Notes under the pieces: generated by a model
Databases searched by the model: none
What the model was told of the DNA's origin: nothing
The model's input: the letters and a program-made list of their open reading frames with translations, nothing else
Translations under genes and position numbers: made by a program
Part shown: positions 46,059-54,480 of the stretch, piece by piece
Layout of the letters: each line of letters begins with the position of its first letter
Position numbering within the stretch: the first letter of the stretch is position 1
Origin: Candidatus Scalindua sp.
Lineage (GTDB): Bacteria; Planctomycetota; Brocadiia; Brocadiales; Scalinduaceae
Length of the DNA: 64,000 nt
Direction of reading: 5' to 3'
NCBI GenBank assembly: GCA_030748215.1
Contig: JASMMK010000016.1
Location: forward strand, 1 to 64,000

Positions 46059-47450
46059 CTATCTTTTCATATTCATACTCATTAAGAATTCGGCGTTTGT
46101 CTGTGTTTTAGATAATCTGCCAGAAAGGAGTTCCACTGCTTCTGCCGGACTCATTTCATTAAGAACCCTTCGCAGCACCCATACTCTTTTTAATTCTTCA
46201 GGGTCTAGTATTAACTCTTCCTTCCTTGTTCCGGATCTGTTTATGTCTATTGCAGGGAACAACCTTTTATCCGCCAATCTTCTGTCTAGATGTAATTCCA
46301 TATTTCCAGTACCCTTAAACTCTTCGAAGATAACCTCATCCATTCTGCTGCCGGTGTCTACGAGTGCAGTAGCGATTATAGTTAAACTTCCGCCTTCTTC
46401 AATATTTCTCGCAGCGCCAAAGAACCTTTTAGGTTTCTGAAGTGCATTTGCATCTACACCACCAGACAATATTTTTCCGCTATGTGGTATTTCAGTATTA
46501 TATGCTCTTGCCAGGCGTGTGATTGAATCAAGCAATATTACAACATCTTTTTTGAATTCTACCATGCGTTTGGCTTTCTCAATTACCATTTCTGCAACCT
46601 GCACATGGCGACTTGCCGGTTCGTCAAAGGTGGAACCAATTACTTCGGCATCAACGGCTCTATCCATCTCCGTTACCTCTTCCGGGCGTTCATCGATTAA
46701 TAGAATGATAAGATTGACTTCCGGATGATTCTTTGTAATGCTGTTTGCTATCTCCTTAATAAGTACTGTTTTTCCAGTACGAGGCGGAGCGACAATCAGG
46801 CCACGCTGCCCTTTACCTATTGGAGTAACCAGGTCCATTATTCGCATCTCTGTTTCATCTTTTTTAACCTCCAACATAATGCGCTCGTCAGGGTGAAGCG
46901 GTGTTAAATCATCAAAAACGCACATTTCATTTAACCTGTCCGGATTCTCATAATTTATTGCTTCTACTCTGAGAAGAGCAAAGTATCTCTCATTTTCTTT
47001 AGGAGGACGTATTTGACCTGAAACGGTAGCACCGGTTCTTATTCCAAACCGTCTTATTTGTGATGGTGAAATATATATATCATCAGGACACGGTAAATAG
47101 TTGTAGTCTGGTGAACGTAAGAAACCAAAGCCTTCCGGCAACACCTCAACCACTCCCTCACCATACATAAGTCCGTTTTGATTTACCCGTTCCTTAAGTA
47201 TTTTAAAAATCAATTCTTGCTTTTTAAGGCCGGAATACTCCTGTATCTTTTCCTTTTTGGCAGTATCCTGCAGTGATTTTATTGTCATCTTCTGTAATGC
47301 AGTGATGTGCATATCACCTTTTTTTATCTCTTCATACTTTTCGTTTGTATTTTTCTCTACGGGCGGCGCACTCGCTTTTTTAACAGCCTTGGGTGCTTTC
47401 GTAGTCGTTTTAGCTTTTGTAGTTTTCATTGAAACCATGTTATTCTCCAA
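46059..47450 (-). CDS. rho: Transcription termination factor Rho
   Basis: The 463-residue RNA helicase has an N-terminal Lys/Ala-rich extension (about 60 residues: [18 protein letters not shown]), the Rho N domain, an RNA-binding cold-shock domain ([16 protein letters not shown]) and a RecA-type core with Walker A APPRTGKT and [11 protein letters not shown]. It ends untranslated transcripts. Its presence matches the scarcity of intrinsic terminators here. coaE and the exonuclease gene lie upstream. Confidence 0.96.
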   Translation of the reverse strand: MENNMVSMKTTKAKTTTKAPKAVKKASAPPVEKNTNEKYEEIKKGDMHITALQKMTIKSLQDTAKKEKIQEYSGLKKQELIFKILKERVNQNGLMYGEGVVEVLPEGFGFLRSPDYNYLPCPDDIYISPSQIRRFGIRTGATVSGQIRPPKENERYFALLRVEAINYENPDRLNEMCVFDDLTPLHPDERIMLEVKKDETEMRIMDLVTPIGKGQRGLIVAPPRTGKTVLIKEIANSITKNHPEVNLIILLIDERPEEVTEMDRAVDAEVIGSTFDEPASRHVQVAEMVIEKAKRMVEFKKDVVILLDSITRLARAYNTEIPHSGKILSGGVDANALQKPKRFFGAARNIEEGGSLTIIATALVDTGSRMDEVIFEEFKGTGNMELHLDRRLADKRLFPAIDINRSGTRKEELILDPEELKRVWVLRRVLNEMSPAEAVELLSGRLSKTQTNAEFLMSMNMKR

Positions 47451-47451
47451 A

Positions 47452-48063
47452 TTACTTTTTTGTTATAAATTGAGACCAAAAATCTTTAACTTGACTTAAT
47501 GTGTCCTCTTTAGAATTATTATTATTAATTATAACGTCTGAAATTCCTCTTTTTTGTTGTAATAGGCCCTGAAACTTTTCTCTCTTCTCTATTTCATCCA
47601 ACGGCCATTTACGGCTGTTTTGAACTCTTTCACTACATCTGTTTTCGTCAGAATCAACAAACAGTACAATGTCACAGATATCTACCAAGTTTGATTCAAC
47701 TAATAGTGCAGCATCTAAAACTATAGCTTCTGTTGTAACCTCGGCATGAAACTTAGCAATTTCACTTTTAATCTGCTCTATTGCTTTTGGGTGAATTATA
47801 CTATTTAAAGCAGAAATCTCTTTTTCATCTGAGAATACGATTTCTGCTAATGCATCTCTTTTTATTTTGCCGTGATTATCCTGTAAATGAACTCCCCATC
47901 TCTTAGTTATCTCAAGTGCTATCTCTTTAGTGTTAATAAGTTCATGACAAATTTTATCGGCATCAATAAGATCCGCACCCAGCGATTCCAACATTCCTGC
48001 TATTGTGCTCTTTCCACTTGCTATACCGCCAGTAATGCCAATTGTCTTAATACGCTGCTTCAT
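47452..48063 (-). CDS. coaE: Dephospho-CoA kinase
   Basis: The 203-residue enzyme phosphorylates dephospho-CoA in the last step of CoA synthesis. It has a P-loop GGIASGKST and [10 protein letters not shown]. It lies one base from rho and directly abuts the exonuclease gene, an order seen where polA precedes coaE. The start is ATG. Confidence 0.93.
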   Translation of the reverse strand: MKQRIKTIGITGGIASGKSTIAGMLESLGADLIDADKICHELINTKEIALEITKRWGVHLQDNHGKIKRDALAEIVFSDEKEISALNSIIHPKAIEQIKSEIAKFHAEVTTEAIVLDAALLVESNLVDICDIVLFVDSDENRCSERVQNSRKWPLDEIEKREKFQGLLQQKRGISDVIINNNNSKEDTLSQVKDFWSQFITKK

Positions 48064-48921
48064 TCAGTTCTTATCATGGTCTTCAGAAAGAAAAGAATTA
48101 AAACCATATTCAGTGAAAAGTTCATTAAGCCTATTATTGTCAAAATTATTCAGGCGACAAGTTTCGAGATTGCAATCCAGAGGTACTTCCGTATTAATGG
48201 TAGCCAGACGCATTGATAGTCTTGCAGAGTCTGCATATTTTACTAAGTTTTCCTGTTTTTTCTTTCCTTTTACCTTGTCCGCATTTGCCAATACATTTTC
48301 CAAGGATTTCCATTCTCTAATAAGTTCTAAAGCTGTTTTAATGCCGATTCCCGGGACACCAGGAATATTGTCACTCGAGTCTCCACTAAGGGCAAGTACA
48401 TCAATAAAGCTTTTAGGCTCAATTCCCATTTCATTTCGTATCTTATTGGTGTCTCTGATTTCCTTCTTTCTGGGATTGAAAATCTTAATATATTTGTCAA
48501 TCAGCTGATCCATATCTTTATCGGTAGTTATAATTGAACATTCCATATTTTCCTCAGATACTTTTTTCGAAATAGTCCCAATTATGTCATCAGCCTCGAA
48601 ACCCTGAATCGCGAATATTGGTATGTTATAAGCTTTTATCACATCGAATATAAGTGGTATTTGGGACACCAGATCATCAGGCGTAGGCTTTCTGTGCTCC
48701 TTATATTTCTCATACTCTTTGTGTCTAAATGTTGGGCCCTTGGAATCAAAGGCTATTGCCATGTAACCGGGCCTGTCCTCCTTTAATATTTTACGTAACA
48801 TTCTGGTAAACCCATAAACGGCATTGATTGGTTGACCAGAAGGTGTAGTTAAACCGCTGATTGCATAATATGCCTGGTATAGTTGAGAATGTCCGTCGAT
48901 AATAAAGAAATTATTTGGCAC
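48064..48921 (-). CDS. Stand-alone 5'-3' exonuclease (PolA N-terminal domain only)
   Basis: The 285-residue protein aligns with the N-terminal 5'-3' exonuclease domain of DNA polymerase I: FIIDGHSQLYQAYYA at the start, the metal-binding segments AIAFDSKGPTFRH, QGFEADDIIGTI and TTDKDMDQL, and the helix-hairpin-helix-like GDSSDNIPGVPGIG. It would remove RNA primers or flaps. The polymerase and proofreading domains of PolA are missing and do not follow, as coaE abuts it. Either PolA is split with the polymerase half elsewhere, or this is an ExoIX/Xni-like flap enzyme. The DNA is intact, with no frameshift visible. Confidence 0.85.
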   Translation of the reverse strand: MPNNFFIIDGHSQLYQAYYAISGLTTPSGQPINAVYGFTRMLRKILKEDRPGYMAIAFDSKGPTFRHKEYEKYKEHRKPTPDDLVSQIPLIFDVIKAYNIPIFAIQGFEADDIIGTISKKVSEENMECSIITTDKDMDQLIDKYIKIFNPRKKEIRDTNKIRNEMGIEPKSFIDVLALSGDSSDNIPGVPGIGIKTALELIREWKSLENVLANADKVKGKKKQENLVKYADSARLSMRLATINTEVPLDCNLETCRLNNFDNNRLNELFTEYGFNSFLSEDHDKN

Positions 48922-49829
48922 TTATGGATATATTAATATGGAATTGTATACTGATTTTATTACATCATCATGTTTTAGAAGACAAGTAAGTATTTGAGAG
49001 GTTTCAGTCGAGAAAGATCTTCAGGTGGTTTTTTGCACTTTCTTTCAATAAATTATGTTCAATATGCAGAATATCAGGTTATATAAGCCTTCAAAGCTAA
49101 CTGCGCAGTCGAATATAGCGTTAAGTACAATTGAAACACAGAAGTAAGCTATTTTACAAAAGCGGTGTCAAGAAATGTATAAGAACCTGTATAGGTGAAT
49201 ATATGCGGTAAATTATTCTGTGATTTTAGTTGCGTTTACAATATTTGTCAAGTAATTTTTAAAAATAATCTTAAAGTATTTTTAGATTACAGCTGTTCGT
49301 GTCCGTGTTTGCGATGTAACGTATGGCAAGGTTTCAACCTTGCGTACACGATATGCGTGCGTGTGATAACGCAAACCTGAAGGATTACCCTACGAATAAA
49401 TCGTATAAATTTTTATATCAAAAAGCCTAAAACCATTCTGATATAGGTGTAACAGCGTTATGAAATGGAAAATGATTTGACCAAAAAACATCAAAGGCTC
49501 CACTGGTGCCGTGAGAAGAATTTTTTCGTCAACCCTCTTTCAAGGTGGGTACCCATTGTTAACCATAATTAATGGCCAGCAAATAAAAGTTCCCGATACG
49601 ACGTTTGTAGGTTTTAAAAAATATTTTGCTTCTTGCACGAACACAGTAGGGCCTTCAACTAACTGTCTTATATCAAATGTAATATTCTAACTCAAGCATA
49701 TTATAAATTAATCTGTAAGTCTTTGATATAGATTCTCTTGACAGAATTATTGGGTAGAAGTAGTATTGCAAACTTATGAGTTATTCAGGACTAAATCGAT
49801 AGCTTATTAATTACTTAAGAGGAATTATT
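48922..49829. other. Intergenic region with palindromic element
   Basis: This 908-base stretch contains no convincing gene. A compound palindrome lies at 49301-49395. The rest is AT-rich; a TGGGTACCCA palindrome is at 49545-49554. A remnant of a degraded gene cannot be excluded. Confidence 0.5.
49301..49380. repeat. Compound palindromic intergenic element
   Basis: An inner stem GCAAGGTT/AACCTTGC (49326-49343) is nested inside GTTTGCG (49307-49313) and CGCAAAC (49370-49376). The layout is that of a REP/MITE-like element or structured RNA. It is GC-richer than the surrounding DNA. ATGCGTGCGTGT within it also occurs at about 4391-4402. Confidence 0.5.
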
Positions 49830-50843
49830 ATGAAACTAGGCTCAAGTTATTTTGGAAACAGGACATTAAGGCATGTCGAAAAGGACATGGAGAAAATGGT
49901 AGAGGATGGATGTAATCTTGTTATTCATACAATGAGTGAACACGATTTCGCTTATCATTCTCAAACTATGATTGACATTGTTCGGGTGAGCAGGAATGTC
50001 GGACTGGAGGTTTATCTTGACCCATGGGGGATCGGCAGGGTGTTTGGTGGTGAATCTTTTTCTGCATTTGTAAAAATGTTTCCGGAATCAAGGCAGAGAT
50101 TAAGCTTTACAGAAGGTGAGATTAATGTAAATAAGGCATGCGTTAATTCAAGACCGTTTAGGGATAAAATGTCACAATGGATTGATCTTGCGGCAAGTAC
50201 GGGAGCAGAGGGTGTATTCTGGGATGAGCCACATCTCTTTTATGGAGAGTTTACTGAACTGTTTGGTAAACCAAGAAAAATATGGGGGTGTACTTGTCCA
50301 ACATGCAAAGATATTTTCAAAAACAATTTCAGTTATGAGATGCCTCAGGAGTTTACTAATGACGTAATGGAATTCAGGCAGGATACCATTATAAATTTCC
50401 TGGAATTCTTATCAGATCACTCCTCAAGCAAAGGCCTTAAAAATGCGGTTTGTGTCCTTCCATACACTGAACCTAAATACGGCATATATGAATGGGAAAA
50501 AGTTGTTAAGCTGAAGAGTGTCGATATTTTTGGAAGTGACCCGTATTGGATATCACATAATGAACCGGTAGGTGATTTTGTAAAGAATGTATCCGGAGAT
50601 GTTGTCAGGTTGTGCAAAAAATATGACAAAGAACCTCAAATATGGATACAGGGATACAGAGTTCCAGCAGAGCGTGAGGAAGAGATCTCAACTGCTATAA
50701 AGGCAGCTTTTGATTCCGGAGTAAGAAATATTGCAACATGGTGTTTTGAGGGAGGCGCCTGTATGACATACATCAGTTCAGAACGACCGGAAATAGTTTG
50801 GGACACTATCAGCAAAGAATACAAAAATCTACAACAGAAATAA
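49830..50843 (+). CDS. Glycosidase-like (TIM-barrel) protein, unknown substrate
   Basis: The 337-residue protein looks like a barrel of the glycoside hydrolase superfamily: alternating beta strands and helices, LEVYLDPWGIGRVFGGE, GVFWDEPH (acidic, possible catalytic pair), VDIFGSDPYW and NIATWCFEGGACMTYI. A CTCPTC motif near residue 155 may bind metal or form a disulfide, and there is no signal peptide. I do not recognise a named family. It is 96 bases before bioB and may form a cassette with it and pfkB. A Shine-Dalgarno (AAGAGGAA) precedes the ATG. Confidence 0.72.
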   Translation: MKLGSSYFGNRTLRHVEKDMEKMVEDGCNLVIHTMSEHDFAYHSQTMIDIVRVSRNVGLEVYLDPWGIGRVFGGESFSAFVKMFPESRQRLSFTEGEINVNKACVNSRPFRDKMSQWIDLAASTGAEGVFWDEPHLFYGEFTELFGKPRKIWGCTCPTCKDIFKNNFSYEMPQEFTNDVMEFRQDTIINFLEFLSDHSSSKGLKNAVCVLPYTEPKYGIYEWEKVVKLKSVDIFGSDPYWISHNEPVGDFVKNVSGDVVRLCKKYDKEPQIWIQGYRVPAEREEEISTAIKAAFDSGVRNIATWCFEGGACMTYISSERPEIVWDTISKEYKNLQQK

Positions 50844-50865
50844 TCACAATACTCGAATAAAAGAT

Positions 50866-50882
50866 GAAAAGCCTGGCTTTTC
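50866..50882. other. Small inverted repeat after the barrel gene
   Basis: GAAAAGC (50866-50872) and GCTTTTC (50876-50882) form a 7-bp stem with a 3-base loop 22 bases after the gene. The stem is AT-weak and no external T-run follows, so termination is doubtful. Confidence 0.25.
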
Positions 50883-50889
50883 ACAACCA

Positions 50890-50919
50890 CTTTAGTTCAC
50901 TTATAACTTCAGACACTAT
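50890..50919. repeat. Short intergenic repeat, AGTTCACTT type, copy 1
   Basis: CACTTTAGTTCACTT, then a related tail, matches 63295-63324 at 25 of 30 positions. It lies in the leader of bioB, 21 bases before the ATG. Confidence 0.45.
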
Positions 50920-50939
50920 AACTTGTCTAATTAGAACAT

Positions 50940-51938
50940 ATGAATACAAAAATTGAAAAAATTGCGAAGAATATATTAGATGAAAATGATATCTCGTATG
51001 ACGAAGCATATTTTTTAATGCAGTTAAATGATATCGAAATTTATGACCTGCTCTATTGGGCAAATCGTATACGATACAATACATTCAACAATGTTGTCGG
51101 CCTATGTTCCATAATTAGCGCAAGGCAGGGGAGTTGCTCGGAAGATTGTAGATTTTGTTCGCAATCCAGTCGTTACAAAACAGAGATACCCAATTTCCCA
51201 CTAATTGAAAAAGAGAAGGTAGCAGAAGCTGTGGAAAAGGGGAAAGAGTATAAATCAGATTGTGTAGGAGTAGTGACGAGTGGATATAGCCTGGAAGGGA
51301 GCGATAACTTTGACAAGATATGTGATGACGCATATGAATTATCAAAACAGGACGGTCCTCCTGTTCACACTTCAATAGGAATGATTACAAGCAAAATGGC
51401 CGAGAAACTCGCTTCAAGTGGAGTGGAGATGATTAATCATAACCTTGAAACTGCAGAAGGTTACTATCCAAATATATGTACAACACATTCATATAAGGAT
51501 AGAGTGGACACAATTAAGATTGCTAAGAATGCAGGGTTGCAAGTTTGCAGCGGTGGTATCTTTGGTGTTGGCGAAAGCGTTGAGGACAGATTAGACCTGG
51601 CATTCAAACTTAAGGAACTTGATGTTGATACAATACCTATGAATTTCCTCAGTCCTGTGAAAGGCACTCCTTTATCTACAGAAAATTCATTGGAACCAAT
51701 GGAAATATTGAAAATAATAGCTGTTTACCGTTTTATACTGTCTGATAAGGGAATTAAGGTTGCCGGGGGAAGAGAAGAGAATCTACGTGACGTACAGAGC
51801 TGGATGTTTTACGCAGGAGCCAACAGCACAATGATAGGTGATTATCTAACTACCAGAGGAAAACTTCCGGAAGATGATTTGCAGATGATAAAAGATTTAG
51901 GGCTGAAGTATAATGTGGGAGAAATGCAAAAACATTGA
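50940..51938 (+). CDS. bioB: Biotin synthase
   Basis: The 332-residue radical SAM enzyme inserts sulfur into dethiobiotin. The 4Fe-4S motif is CSEDCRFC (C66, C70, C73), followed by HNLETAEGYYP, the QVCSGGIFGVGES Cys, GGREENLRD (Arg of the 2Fe-2S site) and AGANSTMIGDYLTT, all in the BioB order. A BioB-like paralogue of other function is possible given its unusual neighbours, the barrel protein and a PfkB kinase. Other biotin genes are not in the window. Its TGA overlaps the TTG start of the kinase gene. Confidence 0.85.
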   Translation: MNTKIEKIAKNILDENDISYDEAYFLMQLNDIEIYDLLYWANRIRYNTFNNVVGLCSIISARQGSCSEDCRFCSQSSRYKTEIPNFPLIEKEKVAEAVEKGKEYKSDCVGVVTSGYSLEGSDNFDKICDDAYELSKQDGPPVHTSIGMITSKMAEKLASSGVEMINHNLETAEGYYPNICTTHSYKDRVDTIKIAKNAGLQVCSGGIFGVGESVEDRLDLAFKLKELDVDTIPMNFLSPVKGTPLSTENSLEPMEILKIIAVYRFILSDKGIKVAGGREENLRDVQSWMFYAGANSTMIGDYLTTRGKLPEDDLQMIKDLGLKYNVGEMQKH

Positions 51939-52843
51939 ATTATGATGTTGTCGGATTAGGACAATGCTGTATCGATTATTTAGGCGCTGTAGAACACTAT
52001 CCTGATATTAATCAGAAAGAAGAGGTGAACAATCTTACTGTTCAGGGAGGAGGGCCGGTAGCTACAGCAATGGTCACGTTATCAAGGCTTGGAGCTTCAA
52101 CTTCTTTTATTGGTAAAATATCTGACGATTACTTTGGTGATCTGATTAAGGACAGCCTGACAAGTGAATTTGTTAATATTGATAGCACCATTGTAGAAAG
52201 TGACAAAAGGTCTCAATTTGCTTTCATCGTAATAGAGAAGGAGACCGGCAAGAGAACTGTCTTGTGGTCCAGGGCAACGGTCACACCGTTAAGGCCGGAA
52301 GAGATAAATAGAAGAGTGATAGAGTCCGCAAAAGCCTTACTGCTGGACGGTCTTGAGAAAGAGGGCTCTATAGTGGCCGCAAAATATGCCAGGGGCGCCG
52401 GGGTAACAGTTGTTGTTGATGCAGGCAGTATGAGAGAGGGTGCAATGGCACTTGTAAATTTGTCCGATTACTTTATCGCATCAGAAGATTTTGCAAAACA
52501 GTTCTCCAGTACTAATGATCCAAAAGAGGTTGCAATTGAACTGTTAAATCTTGGTGCTAAAACTGTAATAGTGACACTGGGTGAGAATGGAAGTATTTGT
52601 GTCACTCCGGAAAAATATTTTTACCAACCGGCATTCAAGGTTAACGTTGTCGACACTACCGGATGTGGAGACGTATTTCATGGTGCGTTCATATTCGGAC
52701 TGTTACAAAAGTGGGATCTGAACGAAACAATGAGATTTGCCTCTGCTACTGCCGCTCTTAAGTGTCGCGAAATTGGCGGCAGAACTGCCATTCCGAATCT
52801 CAGAGATGTGGAAGAGTTCATGGAAAGCGATAACCTCCCTTAG
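51935..52843 (+). CDS. PfkB-family sugar kinase
   Basis: The 302-residue protein is a ribokinase-like fold kinase: VGLGQCCIDYLG at the N-terminus, the GGGPVATAMVTLSRLGA segment near residue 38 and the ATP/anion-hole motif DTTGCGDVFHGAFIFGL near 237-253, with the catalytic Asp in GCGD. Substrates in the family include ribose, fructose, adenosine and sulfofructose; none can be chosen. The start is TTG (51935), overlapping the bioB stop, so the genes are translationally coupled. Confidence 0.87.
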   Translation: MNYDVVGLGQCCIDYLGAVEHYPDINQKEEVNNLTVQGGGPVATAMVTLSRLGASTSFIGKISDDYFGDLIKDSLTSEFVNIDSTIVESDKRSQFAFIVIEKETGKRTVLWSRATVTPLRPEEINRRVIESAKALLLDGLEKEGSIVAAKYARGAGVTVVVDAGSMREGAMALVNLSDYFIASEDFAKQFSSTNDPKEVAIELLNLGAKTVIVTLGENGSICVTPEKYFYQPAFKVNVVDTTGCGDVFHGAFIFGLLQKWDLNETMRFASATAALKCREIGGRTAIPNLRDVEEFMESDNLP

Positions 52844-53037
52844 CAAAAAAATCAATGTCAGAAAACTCAGAGAAAAAATCGGCTGCATTATCCTGAACTC
52901 TAACTTTAAAGGTGGTACAAAGAACGGGAGCATGTCATTACATTGTGTATATAATCACAATTTACGAGCATAATTAATCCTTTATGGCAAGCTTCACCGC
53001 CGGAACTTCCCAAAGAGCATATATAAGAACAGTTCAA

Positions 53038-54480
53038 CTATTTCGATACTCTTTCAGACATTAAATATTGCTGTACACCTGCAGCAGCTTGTCGGCCACT
53101 GAAGATAGCACTTACTACCAGGCTCGAACCCAGCTCTGCATCACCGGCAGCGAAGATGCCGGGTAGGCATGTCATCTTATTATCATCTATTTTTAACCTG
53201 CCTCTTTTGTCAAGTTCAAGATTAAGGTCCATAAGGAGAGGCCCATGCTCACAGTGCTGAAAACCTATTGAAATGAACACAAGATCTGCCGGAAGAACTT
53301 TCTCAGAACCGAGTATCTCAGTAAAGGTACCTCGAGAACCATCAGCAGGTCTCGTCCAATCAAGTTCAGTCACTTTCAGTCCGGTCAACACACCATTATT
53401 CCCAACAAATTCCTTAGTCTGATATTTCCAGAACCTTTCACATCCCTCTTCCTGGGAAGAACTTGTCTTCAGTGTTTTCGGCCACTCCGGCCATGGATTG
53501 CATGGCGGGCGCTCTTTTGGAGGAACATCCTGATAATATATATGTGTTACACTGGCAGCTCCCTGACGTATGCTGGTACCGATACAATCAGACCCTGTAT
53601 CACCTCCTCCTATAACGATAACATTCTTCCCATTTGCGGTGATCACTTCATCTTCCGGAATACTATCACCTGCATTCCTTCTATTTTGTTGAGTTAAAAA
53701 AGGCATTGCGAAATGGACACCATTTAAGTCCCTGCCGGGGATTGTCAGATTTCTGGGGATTTGTGCGCCAACACATATGACTACAGCATCAAATGTACGT
53801 GACAAATACATACCTGAGATATCAATTCCCGCATTAACTTGTGTTTCGAAAGAGACACCCTCTTCTTTCAGCTGATTGAGCCTTCTGCCAAGGACACTTC
53901 TATCTATCTTATAATCTGGTATTCCATAACGCAACATGCCTCCAACCCTGTCATCTTTCTCAAATACTGTTACGTCGTGACCCTTTCGAGCCAACTGTTG
54001 TGCCGCTGCGAGACCTGCAGGTCCGGAACCTATTATGGCAACACGCTTTCCTGTCTTGATCTCCGCAGGCTGTGGCTGTATCCAACCCTCTTCCCAGCCT
54101 CGTTCTGCAATCTGTTTTTCGATCTGTTTGATAGTGACGGGTCTTCTGTTGATTGATAATGTGCAGGACTCTTCACATGTAGCCGGACAAACACGTCCGG
54201 TAAATTCAGGAAAGTTGTTCGTTGAATGCAATAGCGCCAGGGCTCGCTGCCAATGACCTTTGTAAATAAGATCATTCCAATCCGGGATTCTGTTTCTCAA
54301 TCCGCAGCCGTATGCGTGACATGACGGAACTCCGCAATCCATACAGCGACTGGCCTGCGCTTCCAACTCGCTGTCAGGCACATTACTTTCGAATTCATTG
54401 AAATTCTTTATCCGCTCCTCAACCGGCTTTTTCACTCCAGCCTTGCGGTCTATTTCCAAAAAGCCTGACGACTTACCCAC
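53038..54480 (-). CDS. gltD: Glutamate synthase small subunit
   Basis: The GTG at 54480 is supported by an AGGAGG Shine-Dalgarno six bases upstream; the gene overlaps the gltB stop by 8 bases. The roughly 480-residue protein oxidises NAD(P)H and passes electrons to GltB. It has the N-terminal Cys-rich iron-sulfur region (CMDCGVPSCH, CGLRN, CPATCEESC), the FAD GSGPAGLAAAQQLA and NAD IGGGDTGSD motifs and a C-terminal AGDAELGSSLV. It completes ammonium assimilation with GltB. Confidence 0.95.
   Translation of the reverse strand: MGKSSGFLEIDRKAGVKKPVEERIKNFNEFESNVPDSELEAQASRCMDCGVPSCHAYGCGLRNRIPDWNDLIYKGHWQRALALLHSTNNFPEFTGRVCPATCEESCTLSINRRPVTIKQIEKQIAERGWEEGWIQPQPAEIKTGKRVAIIGSGPAGLAAAQQLARKGHDVTVFEKDDRVGGMLRYGIPDYKIDRSVLGRRLNQLKEEGVSFETQVNAGIDISGMYLSRTFDAVVICVGAQIPRNLTIPGRDLNGVHFAMPFLTQQNRRNAGDSIPEDEVITANGKNVIVIGGGDTGSDCIGTSIRQGAASVTHIYYQDVPPKERPPCNPWPEWPKTLKTSSSQEEGCERFWKYQTKEFVGNNGVLTGLKVTELDWTRPADGSRGTFTEILGSEKVLPADLVFISIGFQHCEHGPLLMDLNLELDKRGRLKIDDNKMTCLPGIFAAGDAELGSSLVVSAIFSGRQAAAGVQQYLMSERVSK

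Noticed and set aside
49545-49554. TGGGTACCCA perfect palindrome
   Set aside because: Ten bases, no second copy or neighbour context; may be chance.
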